Below the pieces are notes generated by a model. It did no database searches and was not told the origin of the DNA. It worked only from the letters and a program-made list of their open reading frames with translations. Of a stretch of DNA of 64,000 nt, positions 56,209 through 64,000 are shown piece by piece. The DNA is taken from NCBI RefSeq assembly GCF_002778325.1, contig NZ_NESI01000007.1, positions 1 through 64,000 on the forward strand, read 5' to 3'. The stretch is from Limnohabitans sp. B9-3. GTDB lineage: Bacteria; Pseudomonadota; Gammaproteobacteria; Burkholderiales; Burkholderiaceae_C. The position numbers and the translations under genes are program-made. The first letter of the stretch is position 1. Each line of letters starts with the position of its first letter.

Positions 56209-56347
56209 TCATCCCAAAATAACAAGACGCCCGACTCAGGCGGTGCCCATCCAAATGATCGACAACCCTAGGCGACTCACTCAGTTTAAGTGACCCCATT
56301 TGTGCGTTAGATTAGCCCAGCTTGCCCTTCACACACAGGATCTCACC

Positions 56348-57010
56348 ATGTCCCACGGAATTGAAATTCACCCCCGCCACGAAGCCTTCGCAGAGGGCGT
56401 TCGCGCCTTGAGCGGTTTGCCCTCCTCGGTCATCAGCGACGTCATGGGCCGCTTGGTGGGCACCACCGGTCTGCACCCCGTCAACCGCTCCGCCGTCAGC
56501 GTGTGCGGCAACGCCTTCACCGTGCAAGTGCGCGCCGGTGACAACTTGCTCATCCACAAAGCCTTGGACATGCTGATGCCCGGCGACGTGTTGGTGGTCG
56601 ACGGCGAGGGCGATGTGTCGCGTGCCTTGGTCGGCGAAATCATGATGACCTCAGCCCGCAAACACGGCGCGGTGGCGTTTGTGATCGACGGGGCGGTGCG
56701 TGATGTTGATGCGTTTGAAACCCATCAATTTCCCTGCTGGTCGCGCGGCGTGAATTTGCGCGGCCCCTACAAAGACGGCCCGGGCAGCATCAACATCAGT
56801 GTCAATGTAGGCGGCATGACTGTGAACCCCGGCGACATCATCGTCGGCGACGCCGATGGCTTGGTCGCCGTCTCGCCTGCGCAAGCGCTAGAAATCGCGC
56901 GTTTGTCCCATGACAAAGTGGCGCACGAACAAGCCATGATTGCCGAGATTCTCAATGGCACGTATTCATCGGCTTGGGTCGATGCTTCTTTGAAAGCGAA
57001 AGGTTTTTAA
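56348..57010 (+). CDS. RraA-like/HMG-CHA aldolase family protein, 220 aa
   Basis: RraA fold with VISDVMGRLVG, GDNLLIHKALDMLMPGDVLV, and IDGAVRDVDAFE, the last (D-G-x-x-R-D) being the metal/substrate site of HMG/CHA aldolases. RraA proper is about 160 aa; at 220 aa this belongs to the aldolase-like group (4-carboxy-4-hydroxy-2-oxoadipate type). ATG 56348 chosen; it gives MSHGIEIHPRHEAF. It lies 1 bp before a Bug receptor, suggesting joint uptake and breakdown of a carboxylate, by inference. Confidence 0.82.
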   Translation: MSHGIEIHPRHEAFAEGVRALSGLPSSVISDVMGRLVGTTGLHPVNRSAVSVCGNAFTVQVRAGDNLLIHKALDMLMPGDVLVVDGEGDVSRALVGEIMMTSARKHGAVAFVIDGAVRDVDAFETHQFPCWSRGVNLRGPYKDGPGSINISVNVGGMTVNPGDIIVGDADGLVAVSPAQALEIARLSHDKVAHEQAMIAEILNGTYSSAWVDASLKAKGF

Positions 57011-57011
57011 C

Positions 57012-57986
57012 ATGTCACACGCACCACGTTCCATCAATCGCCGCAACGCCTTAGTTGCCGCCGCCCTTTGTGCCTTGTCGGGCGTGTCTTGGGCCGCCTA
57101 CCCCGACAAACCCATCAAAATCTTGGTGCCTTGGGCCGCAGGGGGTGCCACCGATCAAATTGCGCGCATGCTGGCCCAACCCCTGTCACAGGCCTTGGGC
57201 GTGCCCGTGGTGGTGGACAACAAAGGCGGCGCAGGGGGTGTCATTGGCACCCAATCATTTGTGAAAGAAAAGGCCGATGGCTACACGCTGCTCTTGGCCA
57301 CCAGCTCCACCAATGCCGCCGCGCCGCATTTGTACAGCAAGCTCGGGTTTGACCCCGCAGCTGACTTTTCACCCGTGGTTGCGCTGTGTGAAATTCCCAA
57401 CGTCATGGTAGTGCCAGCCAAGTCGCCTTGGAACAGCCTCAAAGACATCGTGGGGGCCGCCAAACAAGCGCCCGGCAAGTTCACCTACGGCTCAGCAGGC
57501 ATTGGCGGTTCACAGCATTTGGCAGGCGCGCAATTCAAAACCGCAGCAGGCATCGACCTGCAGCATGTGCCCTACAAAGGCAGCGGCCCTGCCGCCCAAG
57601 ACCTGATTGCGGGCCACCTCGACCTGATGATCGACACCGGCTCGCTGGGCAGCATTCGCGGCGGCTTGCTCAAACCCCTCGCCGTGGCGTCGAGCAAACG
57701 CTTGACGGCCCTGCCCCAAGTGCCCACCTTCAACGAAGCCGGTACGCCCATGCTGGCCTCGGCTTGGTACGGCGTGATGTTGCCCGCACGCGCGCCCGCC
57801 GAAGTGGTGGAGCGCTTGAACACCGAACTCAACAAACTGCTGAAACAACCCGACATTCGCCAACGCCTCAGCGACATGGGTGCTGAAGTCATGGGTGGCA
57901 CGTCCAACGAATTTGCCAAGTTCACGCTGTCTGAAATCAAACGCTACGAAAGTATCGTCAAAGACTCGGGCGCGCCCAAAGAGTAA
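57012..57986 (+). CDS. Bug-family (TctC-like) periplasmic solute receptor, 324 aa
   Basis: A signal peptide (INRRNALVAAALCALSGVSW, cut after SWA) precedes YPDKPIKILVPWAAGGATDQ, DNKGGAGGVIGTQSFVKEKA and VPTFNEAGTPM, standard Bug motifs. It is the second Bug protein in this window, not identical to that at 36.6 kb. Its gene begins one base after the RraA-like stop. No permease is adjacent. Carboxylate ligand likely; identity unknown. Confidence 0.88.
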   Translation: MSHAPRSINRRNALVAAALCALSGVSWAAYPDKPIKILVPWAAGGATDQIARMLAQPLSQALGVPVVVDNKGGAGGVIGTQSFVKEKADGYTLLLATSSTNAAAPHLYSKLGFDPAADFSPVVALCEIPNVMVVPAKSPWNSLKDIVGAAKQAPGKFTYGSAGIGGSQHLAGAQFKTAAGIDLQHVPYKGSGPAAQDLIAGHLDLMIDTGSLGSIRGGLLKPLAVASSKRLTALPQVPTFNEAGTPMLASAWYGVMLPARAPAEVVERLNTELNKLLKQPDIRQRLSDMGAEVMGGTSNEFAKFTLSEIKRYESIVKDSGAPKE

Positions 57987-57993
57987 ACCTCTC

Positions 57994-58037
57994 CGCTGCG
58001 AGCCGCCGCGTAACAGGGGCGGCATCGCAAGCGGTGT
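57994..58037. terminator. imperfect hairpin between Bug receptor and mgtC
   Basis: CCGCTGCGAGCCGCC pairs with the reverse complement of GGCGGCATCGCAAGCGG with small bulges. No T-run on either strand, so it is only a possible shared terminator for the convergent genes. Confidence 0.35.
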
Positions 58038-58041
58038 TCAC

Positions 58042-58503
58042 TCAGGCATCGACGTCGTTCTTTTTGTCCTTTACGTGCCTAAAGAACAACTTTTTTGCCA
58101 GCTGCTCCAGCGGCCCGCCCAACACCAAAATCAACAACATGGCCGCCAACGCGCAGGCGCCCACCTCGTAAAACCCAGCGCCAAACGTCGCCCCCAAAAT
58201 CGCGCACGCCCACAGGCTGGCTGCGGTGGTCAAACCGTGGATGTTGTGCGAATGGTCATTGCGCACGATGACACCCGCGCCCAAAAACCCAATACCCGTG
58301 ATCAAGCCTTGCAACACACGGCTCACCGCTTGCGCATCAAACCCGGGAAAGCCCGCAATCAGCAACATCACCAGCGCCGACCCTAAGGCCACCAGCGAAT
58401 GCGTGCGCACCCCAGCCGATTTGTGGTGTATCCAGCGGTTCATGCCCAGCACGATGCCCGAGAGCAACGCCAAGCCCAGCTTGATTGAAATTTCAGTGAT
58501 CAC
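58042..58503 (-). CDS. mgtC: MgtC/SapB family membrane protein, 153 aa
   Basis: Four to five hydrophobic segments with family motifs GIVLGMNRWIHHKSAGVRTH near residue 18-37, ALGSALVMLL and GIGFLGAGVIVRN. It lacks the C-terminal ACT-like domain of Salmonella MgtC, so it is the short SapB type. MgtC proteins affect Mg2+ adaptation and F1Fo-ATPase, though the role of the short form is unclear. It sits 19 bp below the beta-oxidation operon on the same strand and could be co-transcribed. Confidence 0.87.
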   Translation of the reverse strand: MITEISIKLGLALLSGIVLGMNRWIHHKSAGVRTHSLVALGSALVMLLIAGFPGFDAQAVSRVLQGLITGIGFLGAGVIVRNDHSHNIHGLTTAASLWACAILGATFGAGFYEVGACALAAMLLILVLGGPLEQLAKKLFFRHVKDKKNDVDA

Positions 58504-58522
58504 ACGCAGTCCTTCACCGTCT

Positions 58523-60691
58523 TCAATACACCGGCTGATGCTGCTTCAAGCTCGCCATTACCGCATCGGTGAGCGCAAAGCCCGAGCCGTACAACGCCGC
58601 GAGTTCGCTGCAGCGTTTGGCAAACAGATCCACACCTTGGGCATAGATGAATTGCAGCGCGCCTCCCGTCCAAGCCGGAAAGCCGATGCCGAAGATCGAG
58701 CCGATGTTGCCGTCGTGCACCGAGGTCAGCACACCTTCTTGCAGGCAACGGGCGGTCTCCACGGCTTGGCGGTACAGCAAGCGATCTTTGATGTCTTGCA
58801 GGCTGTAGGCCACGTCGGCTTTTTCAAAGCGGGTTTTGAGTTCGGGCCACAGCACTTTTTTCTGGCCCGCGGGGTAGTCGTAAAAACCACCCCCTGCGGC
58901 GCGGCCGGGACGCTTGAGTTCTTTCACCATGCGCTCGACAAACAGCTCACCGGGCGTGGCGATGTGCACCTTGCCTTCTTTGGCAAAGTCTTCGCGGGTT
59001 TGGTCCAGCACATGCACCGACAGCGACAGCGCCGTTTCATCCAGCACCGCCAGCGGGCCCACCGGCATGCCCACTTGCATGGCCAAGTTCTCAATCACGG
59101 GGGCAGGGATGCCCTCGCCCAACATGGCCGCGCCTTCCATCACAAAGGTGCCAAAGGTGCGGCTGGTGTAGAAGCCACGCGAGTCGTTCACCACGATCGG
59201 CAGCTTGCCCAGCGCCTGCACGTAGTCGTACGCACGGGCAATGGTCTCGTCATCGGTCTGTGCACCGCGAATGATCTCCACCAGTTTCATCTTGTCGACG
59301 GGGCTGAAGAAGTGGATGCCGACAAATTTATTCGCGTTGGCGCTGGCCGTGGCCAGGCCGCTGATGGGCAAGGTCGAAGTGTTGCTGGCAAAGAAACCGC
59401 CCTCGACCAGCATGGGCTCGGCCTCTTGCGTGACGCGGGCTTTGAGTTCACGGTTTTCAAACACGGCTTCGATGATCAGGTCACAGCCCTTCAGGTCTGC
59501 GGCACTGGCCGTGGGCTGGATCAGTGACAACAAGGCCGCTTGTTTGTCGGCAGACATGCTGCCTTTGTCCACGCGTTTTTGGGTGAGCTTGTGGCTGTAG
59601 GCCTTGCCTTTTTCAGCGGCCTCGGCGCTCACATCTTTCAGCACGGTGGCGATGCCTCGGCTGGCTTGCGAGTAAGCGATGCCCGAACCCATCATGCCCG
59701 CACCCAAAATGCCCACCTTTTGTGGCTTGTAGCGCGGCACATCTTTGGGGCGGCTTTGACCGCCCTTGATGCTGTTCATGTTGAAGAAGAAGGTGTTGAT
59801 CATGTTGCGCGCCACTTGGCTGGTCAACAAACCCGCGAGGTGGCGGGTCTCGATGCGCATGGCCGTGTCAAAGTCCACCATCGCGCCTTCGACCATGGCC
59901 GCCAAAGCGGCTTCAGGGGCAGGGTACAAGCCGCGTGTTTTTTGTTTGAGCACGGCTGGAGCCACGCTCAACATGCCCGCGATCTTGGGGTTGCTCGGCG
60001 TGCCACCGGGCATCTTGTAGTCCTTGCGGTCCCAGACATGCTGGGCTGCTTCGGGCTGGCCTTGGGATGCGGCGATGTAGGCCAGCGCGCGCTCACGCAA
60101 TTGCGCGTCGTTGTCCACCAACTCATGCACCAAGCCCAGCTTGACCGCTTCGTCGGGGCCAAACAGTTTGCTCTCCAACACATAGGGCTGCGCGGCCAGC
60201 AGGCCCAAGACACGGGTCATCTTGGTGATGCCACCCGCACCAGGAATCAGACCCAGCGTGATTTCGGGCAAGCCCAATTGGGTTTTCGGGTTGCGCGTGG
60301 CAATGCGGTGATGCCCCACCAACGCCACTTCCCAACCACCGCCTAGGGCCGAACCATTGAGGCAAGTGACCACGGGCACGCCTTGTGTTTCAAGCGTGCG
60401 AAAGCATTGTTTGATGCGCTGAATTTCAGCAAAAACACGCGGCCCGTCTGTGGCCTGCGAGCGCATCACGCCCTTGAGGTCAGCGCCGGCAAAGAAGGTG
60501 GTCTTGGCCGAAGCCAAAACGATGCCTTTCAGGCCTGCCTTGTCTTTCAGCACTTGCTCGGTCGCTTGCGCAAAGTCTTCTTGCCATTGCAGGCACATGG
60601 TGTTGACCGGTGAGCCCTGCTCGTCAAAGGTGAGGGTGGCAATGCCGTCGGCCAGTTCGTAGCGCAGTGTTTTCAAAATGATGTTGCTCAT
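58523..60691 (-). CDS. fadJ: fatty acid oxidation multifunctional protein (FadJ/FadB-like), 722 aa
   Basis: N-terminal enoyl-CoA hydratase (about 1-190): LASAKTTFFAGADLKGVMRS and NGSALGGGWEVAL, the oxyanion-hole loop, and EITLGLIPGAGG. Then 3-hydroxyacyl-CoA dehydrogenase: VGILGAGMMGSGIAYSQASR and FVGIHFFSPVDKMKLVEIIR, and FYDYPAGQKK near the end. Start ATG 60691 set by MSNIILKTLRYE. Beta-oxidation steps two and three. It is 16 bp after the thiolase gene on the same strand. Confidence 0.94.
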   Translation of the reverse strand: MSNIILKTLRYELADGIATLTFDEQGSPVNTMCLQWQEDFAQATEQVLKDKAGLKGIVLASAKTTFFAGADLKGVMRSQATDGPRVFAEIQRIKQCFRTLETQGVPVVTCLNGSALGGGWEVALVGHHRIATRNPKTQLGLPEITLGLIPGAGGITKMTRVLGLLAAQPYVLESKLFGPDEAVKLGLVHELVDNDAQLRERALAYIAASQGQPEAAQHVWDRKDYKMPGGTPSNPKIAGMLSVAPAVLKQKTRGLYPAPEAALAAMVEGAMVDFDTAMRIETRHLAGLLTSQVARNMINTFFFNMNSIKGGQSRPKDVPRYKPQKVGILGAGMMGSGIAYSQASRGIATVLKDVSAEAAEKGKAYSHKLTQKRVDKGSMSADKQAALLSLIQPTASAADLKGCDLIIEAVFENRELKARVTQEAEPMLVEGGFFASNTSTLPISGLATASANANKFVGIHFFSPVDKMKLVEIIRGAQTDDETIARAYDYVQALGKLPIVVNDSRGFYTSRTFGTFVMEGAAMLGEGIPAPVIENLAMQVGMPVGPLAVLDETALSLSVHVLDQTREDFAKEGKVHIATPGELFVERMVKELKRPGRAAGGGFYDYPAGQKKVLWPELKTRFEKADVAYSLQDIKDRLLYRQAVETARCLQEGVLTSVHDGNIGSIFGIGFPAWTGGALQFIYAQGVDLFAKRCSELAALYGSGFALTDAVMASLKQHQPVY

Positions 60692-60707
60692 GGTGTTCTT
60701 TCCCCAA

Positions 60708-61913
60708 TCAAACGCGTTCAACGATGGTGGCAATGCCCATGCCGCCGCCCACACACAAAGTGGCCAAGCCGTAGCGCAACTTGCGGCGGTGCAGCTCATC
60801 AATCAAGATGCCAATGATCATCGCGCCCGTGGCCCCCAGCGGGTGGCCCATGGCAATCGCGCCGCCGTTCACGTTCACCTTGTCGTGCGGCACATGCATC
60901 TCTTGCATGAACTTCATGGGCACGGCGGCAAAGGCTTCGTTGATCTCGAACAAATCAATTTGGTCAATCGTCAGGCCCGCCTTGGCCAGCGCCTTACGCG
61001 CAGCCGGCATCGGGCCAGTCAGCATGATGGTCGGGTCAGCGCCCGACAAAGCCACCGACACGATGCGGGCGCGTGGGGTCAAACCATGGGTTTTTCCTGC
61101 GGCTTCCGAGCCGATCAACACAGCCGCTGCGCCGTCCACGATGCCTGATGAGTTGCCTGCGTGGTGCACATGGTGGATGCGTTCGACTTGCGGGTAACGC
61201 TGCAAAGCCACCGCGTCAAAGCCCATGGCACCGAGTTGTTCAAACGAGGCTTTCAGGCCACCCAGTGTTTCCACCGTGGTGCTGGGCTTGATGAATTCGT
61301 CTTGCGCCAAGATGACCTGGCCCAGCTTGTCTTTGACCGGCACCACCGAGCCATCGAAATAGCCCGCTGCACGCGCGGCAGTAGCGCGCTTTTGCGACTC
61401 GACCGCAAAGGCGTCGACATCGTGGCGCGTGAAGCCGCTCATGGTGGCGATCAGGTCAGCGCCAATGCCTTGCGGCACGAACAGCGTGGCGCTGTTGGTC
61501 TCGGGGTCTTGCGCCCAAGCACCGCCGTCGGAGCCAATCGGCACGCGGCTCATGCTCTCTAGGCCACCGGCCACGACCAGCTCTTCCCAGCCGCTGCGCA
61601 CCTTCATGGCGGCCATGTTGACGGCTTCTAAACCCGAAGCGCAAAAACGGTTGAGCTGCACGCCCGAACAGCGCCAGTCCCAACCGGCAGCCAGTGCCGC
61701 GACTTTGGGGATGACCGAGCCCTGCTCGCCAATGGGCGAGACCACGCCCATGACCACATCGTCCACCGCAGCGGTGTCGAATTGGTTGCGGCTTTGCAGC
61801 TCGCGCAGCACACCCGACAACAAGCTGATGGGCTTGACCTCGTGCAGGCTGCCGTCTTTTTTGCCTTTGCCACGCGGTGTGCGTATGGCGTCATAAACAA
61901 ATGCTTCGCTCAT
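60708..61913 (-). CDS. fadA: acetyl-CoA C-acyltransferase (thiolase), 401 aa
   Basis: Thiolase fold: [20 protein letters not shown] with the acylated Cys, [33 protein letters not shown] with the catalytic His and a C-terminal [20 protein letters not shown] carrying the second Cys. Cleaves 3-ketoacyl-CoA to acetyl-CoA and a shorter acyl-CoA. First gene of the minus-strand operon, divergent from the acyl-CoA dehydrogenase gene. Confidence 0.95.
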   Translation of the reverse strand: MSEAFVYDAIRTPRGKGKKDGSLHEVKPISLLSGVLRELQSRNQFDTAAVDDVVMGVVSPIGEQGSVIPKVAALAAGWDWRCSGVQLNRFCASGLEAVNMAAMKVRSGWEELVVAGGLESMSRVPIGSDGGAWAQDPETNSATLFVPQGIGADLIATMSGFTRHDVDAFAVESQKRATAARAAGYFDGSVVPVKDKLGQVILAQDEFIKPSTTVETLGGLKASFEQLGAMGFDAVALQRYPQVERIHHVHHAGNSSGIVDGAAAVLIGSEAAGKTHGLTPRARIVSVALSGADPTIMLTGPMPAARKALAKAGLTIDQIDLFEINEAFAAVPMKFMQEMHVPHDKVNVNGGAIAMGHPLGATGAMIIGILIDELHRRKLRYGLATLCVGGGMGIATIVERV

Positions 61914-62033
61914 GAATGTCTCCTGAATGTCATCAAGGGTTAGACCCTGTGTTGCGGGAATTTCGAATCAGTATACTTTTTACAAAGCAAACGCTCTGTA
62001 TAAATAAACCCTAGTTTTTTGCAAGGAACCGTC
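61914..62033. promoter_or_regulatory. divergent promoter region of fadA and the acyl-CoA dehydrogenase
   Basis: 120 bp, A+T-rich at the right half. TTTACA (61978) and TATAAA (61998) could serve the dehydrogenase gene but the spacing is short; TATACT (61972-61977, read on the minus strand as AGTATA...) lies toward fadA. An imperfect dyad AGCAAACGCT at about 61986 may be a repressor site for the TetR protein encoded at 63362. All assignments are tentative. Confidence 0.35.
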
Positions 62034-63218
62034 ATGATTGAACGCACGCTTTTCACGCCTGACCACGAAGCTTTTCGCGACAGCTTTCGCCGCTTCATGG
62101 ATAAAGAAATCGCCCCCCACCACGAGGCCTGGGAAGAACAAGGCTATGTCGACCGCGCCGTGTGGGACAAAGCCGGTGACAACGGCTTTTTGTGCATGAC
62201 TCTGCCCGAGGCCTACGGCGGCTCGGATGCAGACAAGCTGTATTCGGTGGTGCAGATGGAGGAGTTGTCTCGCGCAGGTTTCACCGGCATCGGCTACGGC
62301 CTGCACAGCGAGATCGTCGCCCCTTACATCCTGCATTACGGCACCGAAGCGCAAAAGCAAAAGTACCTGCCCAAGCTGGCCAGCGGGGAGATGGTGGGTG
62401 CGATTGCCATGAGCGAGCCGGCTGCGGGCTCGGACCTGCAGGGCGTGAAAACCACGGCCATATGGCAAGCAGGCCCCTCCGGTAGCGAAGCCGACGGCCA
62501 CTATGTGATCAACGGCAGCAAGACCTTCATCACCAACGGCTGGCACGCCGACTTGGTCATTCTGGTGGCCAAGACCGACCCGGCCGCCGGAGCCAAGGGC
62601 ACCAGCCTGTTTTTGATCGAGAGCGGCACACCCGGCTTTGAAAAAGGCAAGCGCTTGAAAAAGCTGGGCCTCAAAGCCCAAGACACGTCCGAGCTGTTTT
62701 TTGACAACGTCAAGGTCAGTGCCGACCAGCTGCTGGGCGGCACCGCCATGCAGGGCAAGGGCTTCATTTGCCTGATGGAGCAATTGCCTTGGGAGCGCCT
62801 GCAAATCGCGATTGGCGGCATTGCCGCAGCGCAAGCGGCCATCGACTGGACGGTGCAATACGTGAAAGACCGCAAGGTGTTTGGCCAGGCCGTGGGCAAC
62901 TACCAAAACACCCGCTACACCCTGGCCGAGTTGCAGACCGAAGTGCAAGTGGCCCGTGTGTTTGTGGACAAATGCAGCGAACTGCTGCTGCAAGACAAAC
63001 TCGACACCGCGACGGCCAGCATGGCCAAGTACTGGTGCTCGGATTTGCAGTGCAAAGTGATGGACGAATGTGTGCAGCTGCACGGCGGATACGGCTACAT
63101 GTGGGAATACCCCATCACCCGCGCCTATGCCGACGCCCGCGTGCAACGCATCTACGGCGGCACCAACGAGATCATGAAAGAAGTGATCTCGCGCAGCATG
63201 GGTTTGGCGGGGCGCTGA
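62034..63218 (+). CDS. acyl-CoA dehydrogenase, 394 aa
   Basis: FAD-dependent first step of beta-oxidation. MIERTLFTPDHEAFRDSFRR begins; GAIAMSEPAAGSDLQGVKTT is the ACADS_1-type signature and the INGSKTFITNGWHAD region follows; C-terminal QLHGGYGYMWEYPITRAYAD and YGGTNEIMKEVISRSM are conserved, with the catalytic Glu expected in IYGGTNEI. Start ATG 62034 has AAGGAA upstream. It is divergent from fadA-fadJ and precedes the TetR gene. Confidence 0.95.
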   Translation: MIERTLFTPDHEAFRDSFRRFMDKEIAPHHEAWEEQGYVDRAVWDKAGDNGFLCMTLPEAYGGSDADKLYSVVQMEELSRAGFTGIGYGLHSEIVAPYILHYGTEAQKQKYLPKLASGEMVGAIAMSEPAAGSDLQGVKTTAIWQAGPSGSEADGHYVINGSKTFITNGWHADLVILVAKTDPAAGAKGTSLFLIESGTPGFEKGKRLKKLGLKAQDTSELFFDNVKVSADQLLGGTAMQGKGFICLMEQLPWERLQIAIGGIAAAQAAIDWTVQYVKDRKVFGQAVGNYQNTRYTLAELQTEVQVARVFVDKCSELLLQDKLDTATASMAKYWCSDLQCKVMDECVQLHGGYGYMWEYPITRAYADARVQRIYGGTNEIMKEVISRSMGLAGR

Positions 63219-63247
63219 AGCGCGGACACCGTGTCACACCCCTCAGC

Positions 63248-63353
63248 TGTCACCCGGGGCTTGACCCACGGTCCATCCTCATCTGTCACCCCGGGCTTGA
63301 CCCGGGGTCCATCCCCTTTCACGCATGGATGCCGGATCAAGTCCGGCATGACA
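63248..63353. repeat. three 28-nt REP-like palindromic elements
   Basis: Copies at 63248-63275, 63284-63311 and 63326-63353. The first two are direct (TGTCA...CTTGA...TCCA); the third is the same unit inverted. Stems: CCCCGGG-CTTGA-CCCGGGG in copy two; ATGCCGGA-TCAAG-TCCGGCAT in copy three; copy one has a mismatched stem. All share a TGTCA edge, a CTTGA loop and a TCCA edge. The head-to-tail plus inverted arrangement is like a BIME. It may act as a weak terminator after the dehydrogenase. Confidence 0.85.
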
Positions 63354-63361
63354 TCTCAAAA

Positions 63362-64000
63362 ATGATCAGCTCCCCCACCCTCATTGAACCCAAACGCGCA
63401 CGCGGTCGCCCCCGCAAGACCGAAGGCGAGCGCGACGACGGCAACCGCCGCCAGGCGCTGATCTCGGCGGCGGCGCAACTGTTTCACCGCAAAGGTTACG
63501 ACGCCACCAGCACCCGAGAAATCGCAGCGCTGGTGGGCATGCAGCCGGGCTCGCCGTTTTATCACTTCGGCAACAAACAAGACCTGTTGCTGGCCGTGAT
63601 GGTCGAGGGCATGAAGCAAGCCAGCCAACGGCAAACTGCCGCTTGTGCTGACCTGCCGGATGACCTGCCCCCACGCGAACAACTGCGCGCCCTGATCCGC
63701 AACCAGTTCGATGTGCTGCTGGGGCCTGACAGCGATTTCATCCCGGTGATGCTGTACGAATGGCGGTCCCTCAACGGCGAGCAGCGCCAGACCATCACGC
63801 AGATCAAGGATGGGTACGAAGCCGCGTGGACGCCCGTGTTGCAAGCGCTGCATGTCAGTGGGCAGTTGCAGGCCCCGGTGCAGCTGGCGCGCTTGATGAT
63901 TTTTGGCGCGCTCAACTGGGCGGTGCAGTGGTACCAATCGCCAACTCAAACACCTGTCAAACGTTCAGCCAAAGCAGCAACCCAAACAACACCTAAAAGC
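63362..64000 (+). CDS. TetR/AcrR-family regulator, 3'-truncated by the window end (213 residues seen)
   Basis: ATG at 63362 opens a frame with no stop to 64000. A basic N-terminus (RARGRPRKTEGE) precedes the HTH: ALISAAAQLFHRKGYDATST then REIAALVGMQPGSPFYHFGN and KQDLLLAVM, the classic TetR pattern. The C-terminal ligand domain follows, ending in a basic Ala/Thr/Lys tail that may be near the stop. Beside acyl-CoA dehydrogenase and the fad operon, it likely senses acyl-CoA to repress them; this is by position only. Confidence 0.9.
   Translation, partial: MISSPTLIEPKRARGRPRKTEGERDDGNRRQALISAAAQLFHRKGYDATSTREIAALVGMQPGSPFYHFGNKQDLLLAVMVEGMKQASQRQTAACADLPDDLPPREQLRALIRNQFDVLLGPDSDFIPVMLYEWRSLNGEQRQTITQIKDGYEAAWTPVLQALHVSGQLQAPVQLARLMIFGALNWAVQWYQSPTQTPVKRSAKAATQTTPKS

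Noticed and set aside
56209..56300. possible manganese (yybP-ykoY) riboswitch before the TMEM165-family gene
   Set aside because: The leader is short and I could not place the conserved loop motifs, so no riboswitch is claimed.
61980..63146. 388-codon minus-strand open frame
   Set aside because: Antisense to the well-supported acyl-CoA dehydrogenase.
63152..63349. 65-codon minus-strand open frame across the REP elements
   Set aside because: It consists of the palindromic repeats themselves and the dehydrogenase 3' end.

Overview
The window reads as a chromosomal segment of a betaproteobacterium of the order Burkholderiales, most likely family Comamonadaceae (Limnohabitans/Rhodoferax-like). 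This is inferred from gene content and order: recX-recA next to a MarR gene and a TctD/TctE-type two-component pair, metX-metW, lptD-surA-rsmA beside amgK, short type-2 ArgC, several Bug-type solute receptors, and a DUF3501/rubrerythrin cassette. No taxonomic search was possible. No rRNA, tRNA or CRISPR array was seen.

Layout. 1-3050 is an A+T-richer accessory patch: the right end of an IS256-family element, about 700 bp of apparently decayed DNA, two small lipoproteins, a small outer-membrane barrel, an XRE regulator, and finally a 3' fragment of moaC where the resident genome resumes. 3098-6221 holds a surface-glycan/pilus group (GT2 glycosyltransferase, PglL-type O-oligosaccharyltransferase, type IV pilin). 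6390-12704 is housekeeping: TerC-family protein, sucCD, argC, recX-recA with a LexA box, MarR. 12741-15543 has the TctDE-like sensor pair and a GST. 15540-24792 is a 9-kb iron-acquisition block: FbpABC-type ferric transporter, a Fiu-like TonB-dependent receptor, PiuC/YbiX hydroxylase, TonB-ExbB-ExbD and HemP, with one good Fur-box candidate. 24937-29743 is peroxide defence: ahpC-ahpF, then a convergent operon rubrerythrin / CCG-domain Fe-S protein / DUF3501.

29951-34713 has a small membrane protein, birA, and a divergent pair that is the most unusual locus here: a SET-domain protein-lysine methyltransferase opposite a topoisomerase III with a Lys/Ala-rich linker and a C-terminal SWIB domain, separated by a strongly alternating purine-pyrimidine promoter region. 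34754-39702 carries metXW, a Bug receptor with an M20 peptidase, and a LysE exporter. 39722-46443 is envelope/ribosome biogenesis (rsmE, amgK, lptD, surA, rsmA). 46526-55570 has an orphan barstar-like gene, maeB, a 59-aa rubredoxin, pepP, murU, transketolase and GAPDH. 55648-58503 has a TMEM165/GDT1-type transporter, an RraA-like protein with a Bug receptor, and MgtC. 58523-64000 is a fatty-acid beta-oxidation group (fadJ-like, thiolase, acyl-CoA dehydrogenase), three 28-nt REP-like palindromes, and a TetR regulator cut by the window end.

Functional links: iron uptake and peroxide defence are adjacent, which is biologically sensible because free iron drives Fenton chemistry. The rubrerythrin lacks its own rubredoxin domain, so its electrons probably come from the Fe-S partner and/or the separate rubredoxin at 49.8 kb. 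AmgK (40.6 kb) and MurU (51.4 kb) form one cell-wall recycling route although their genes are apart.
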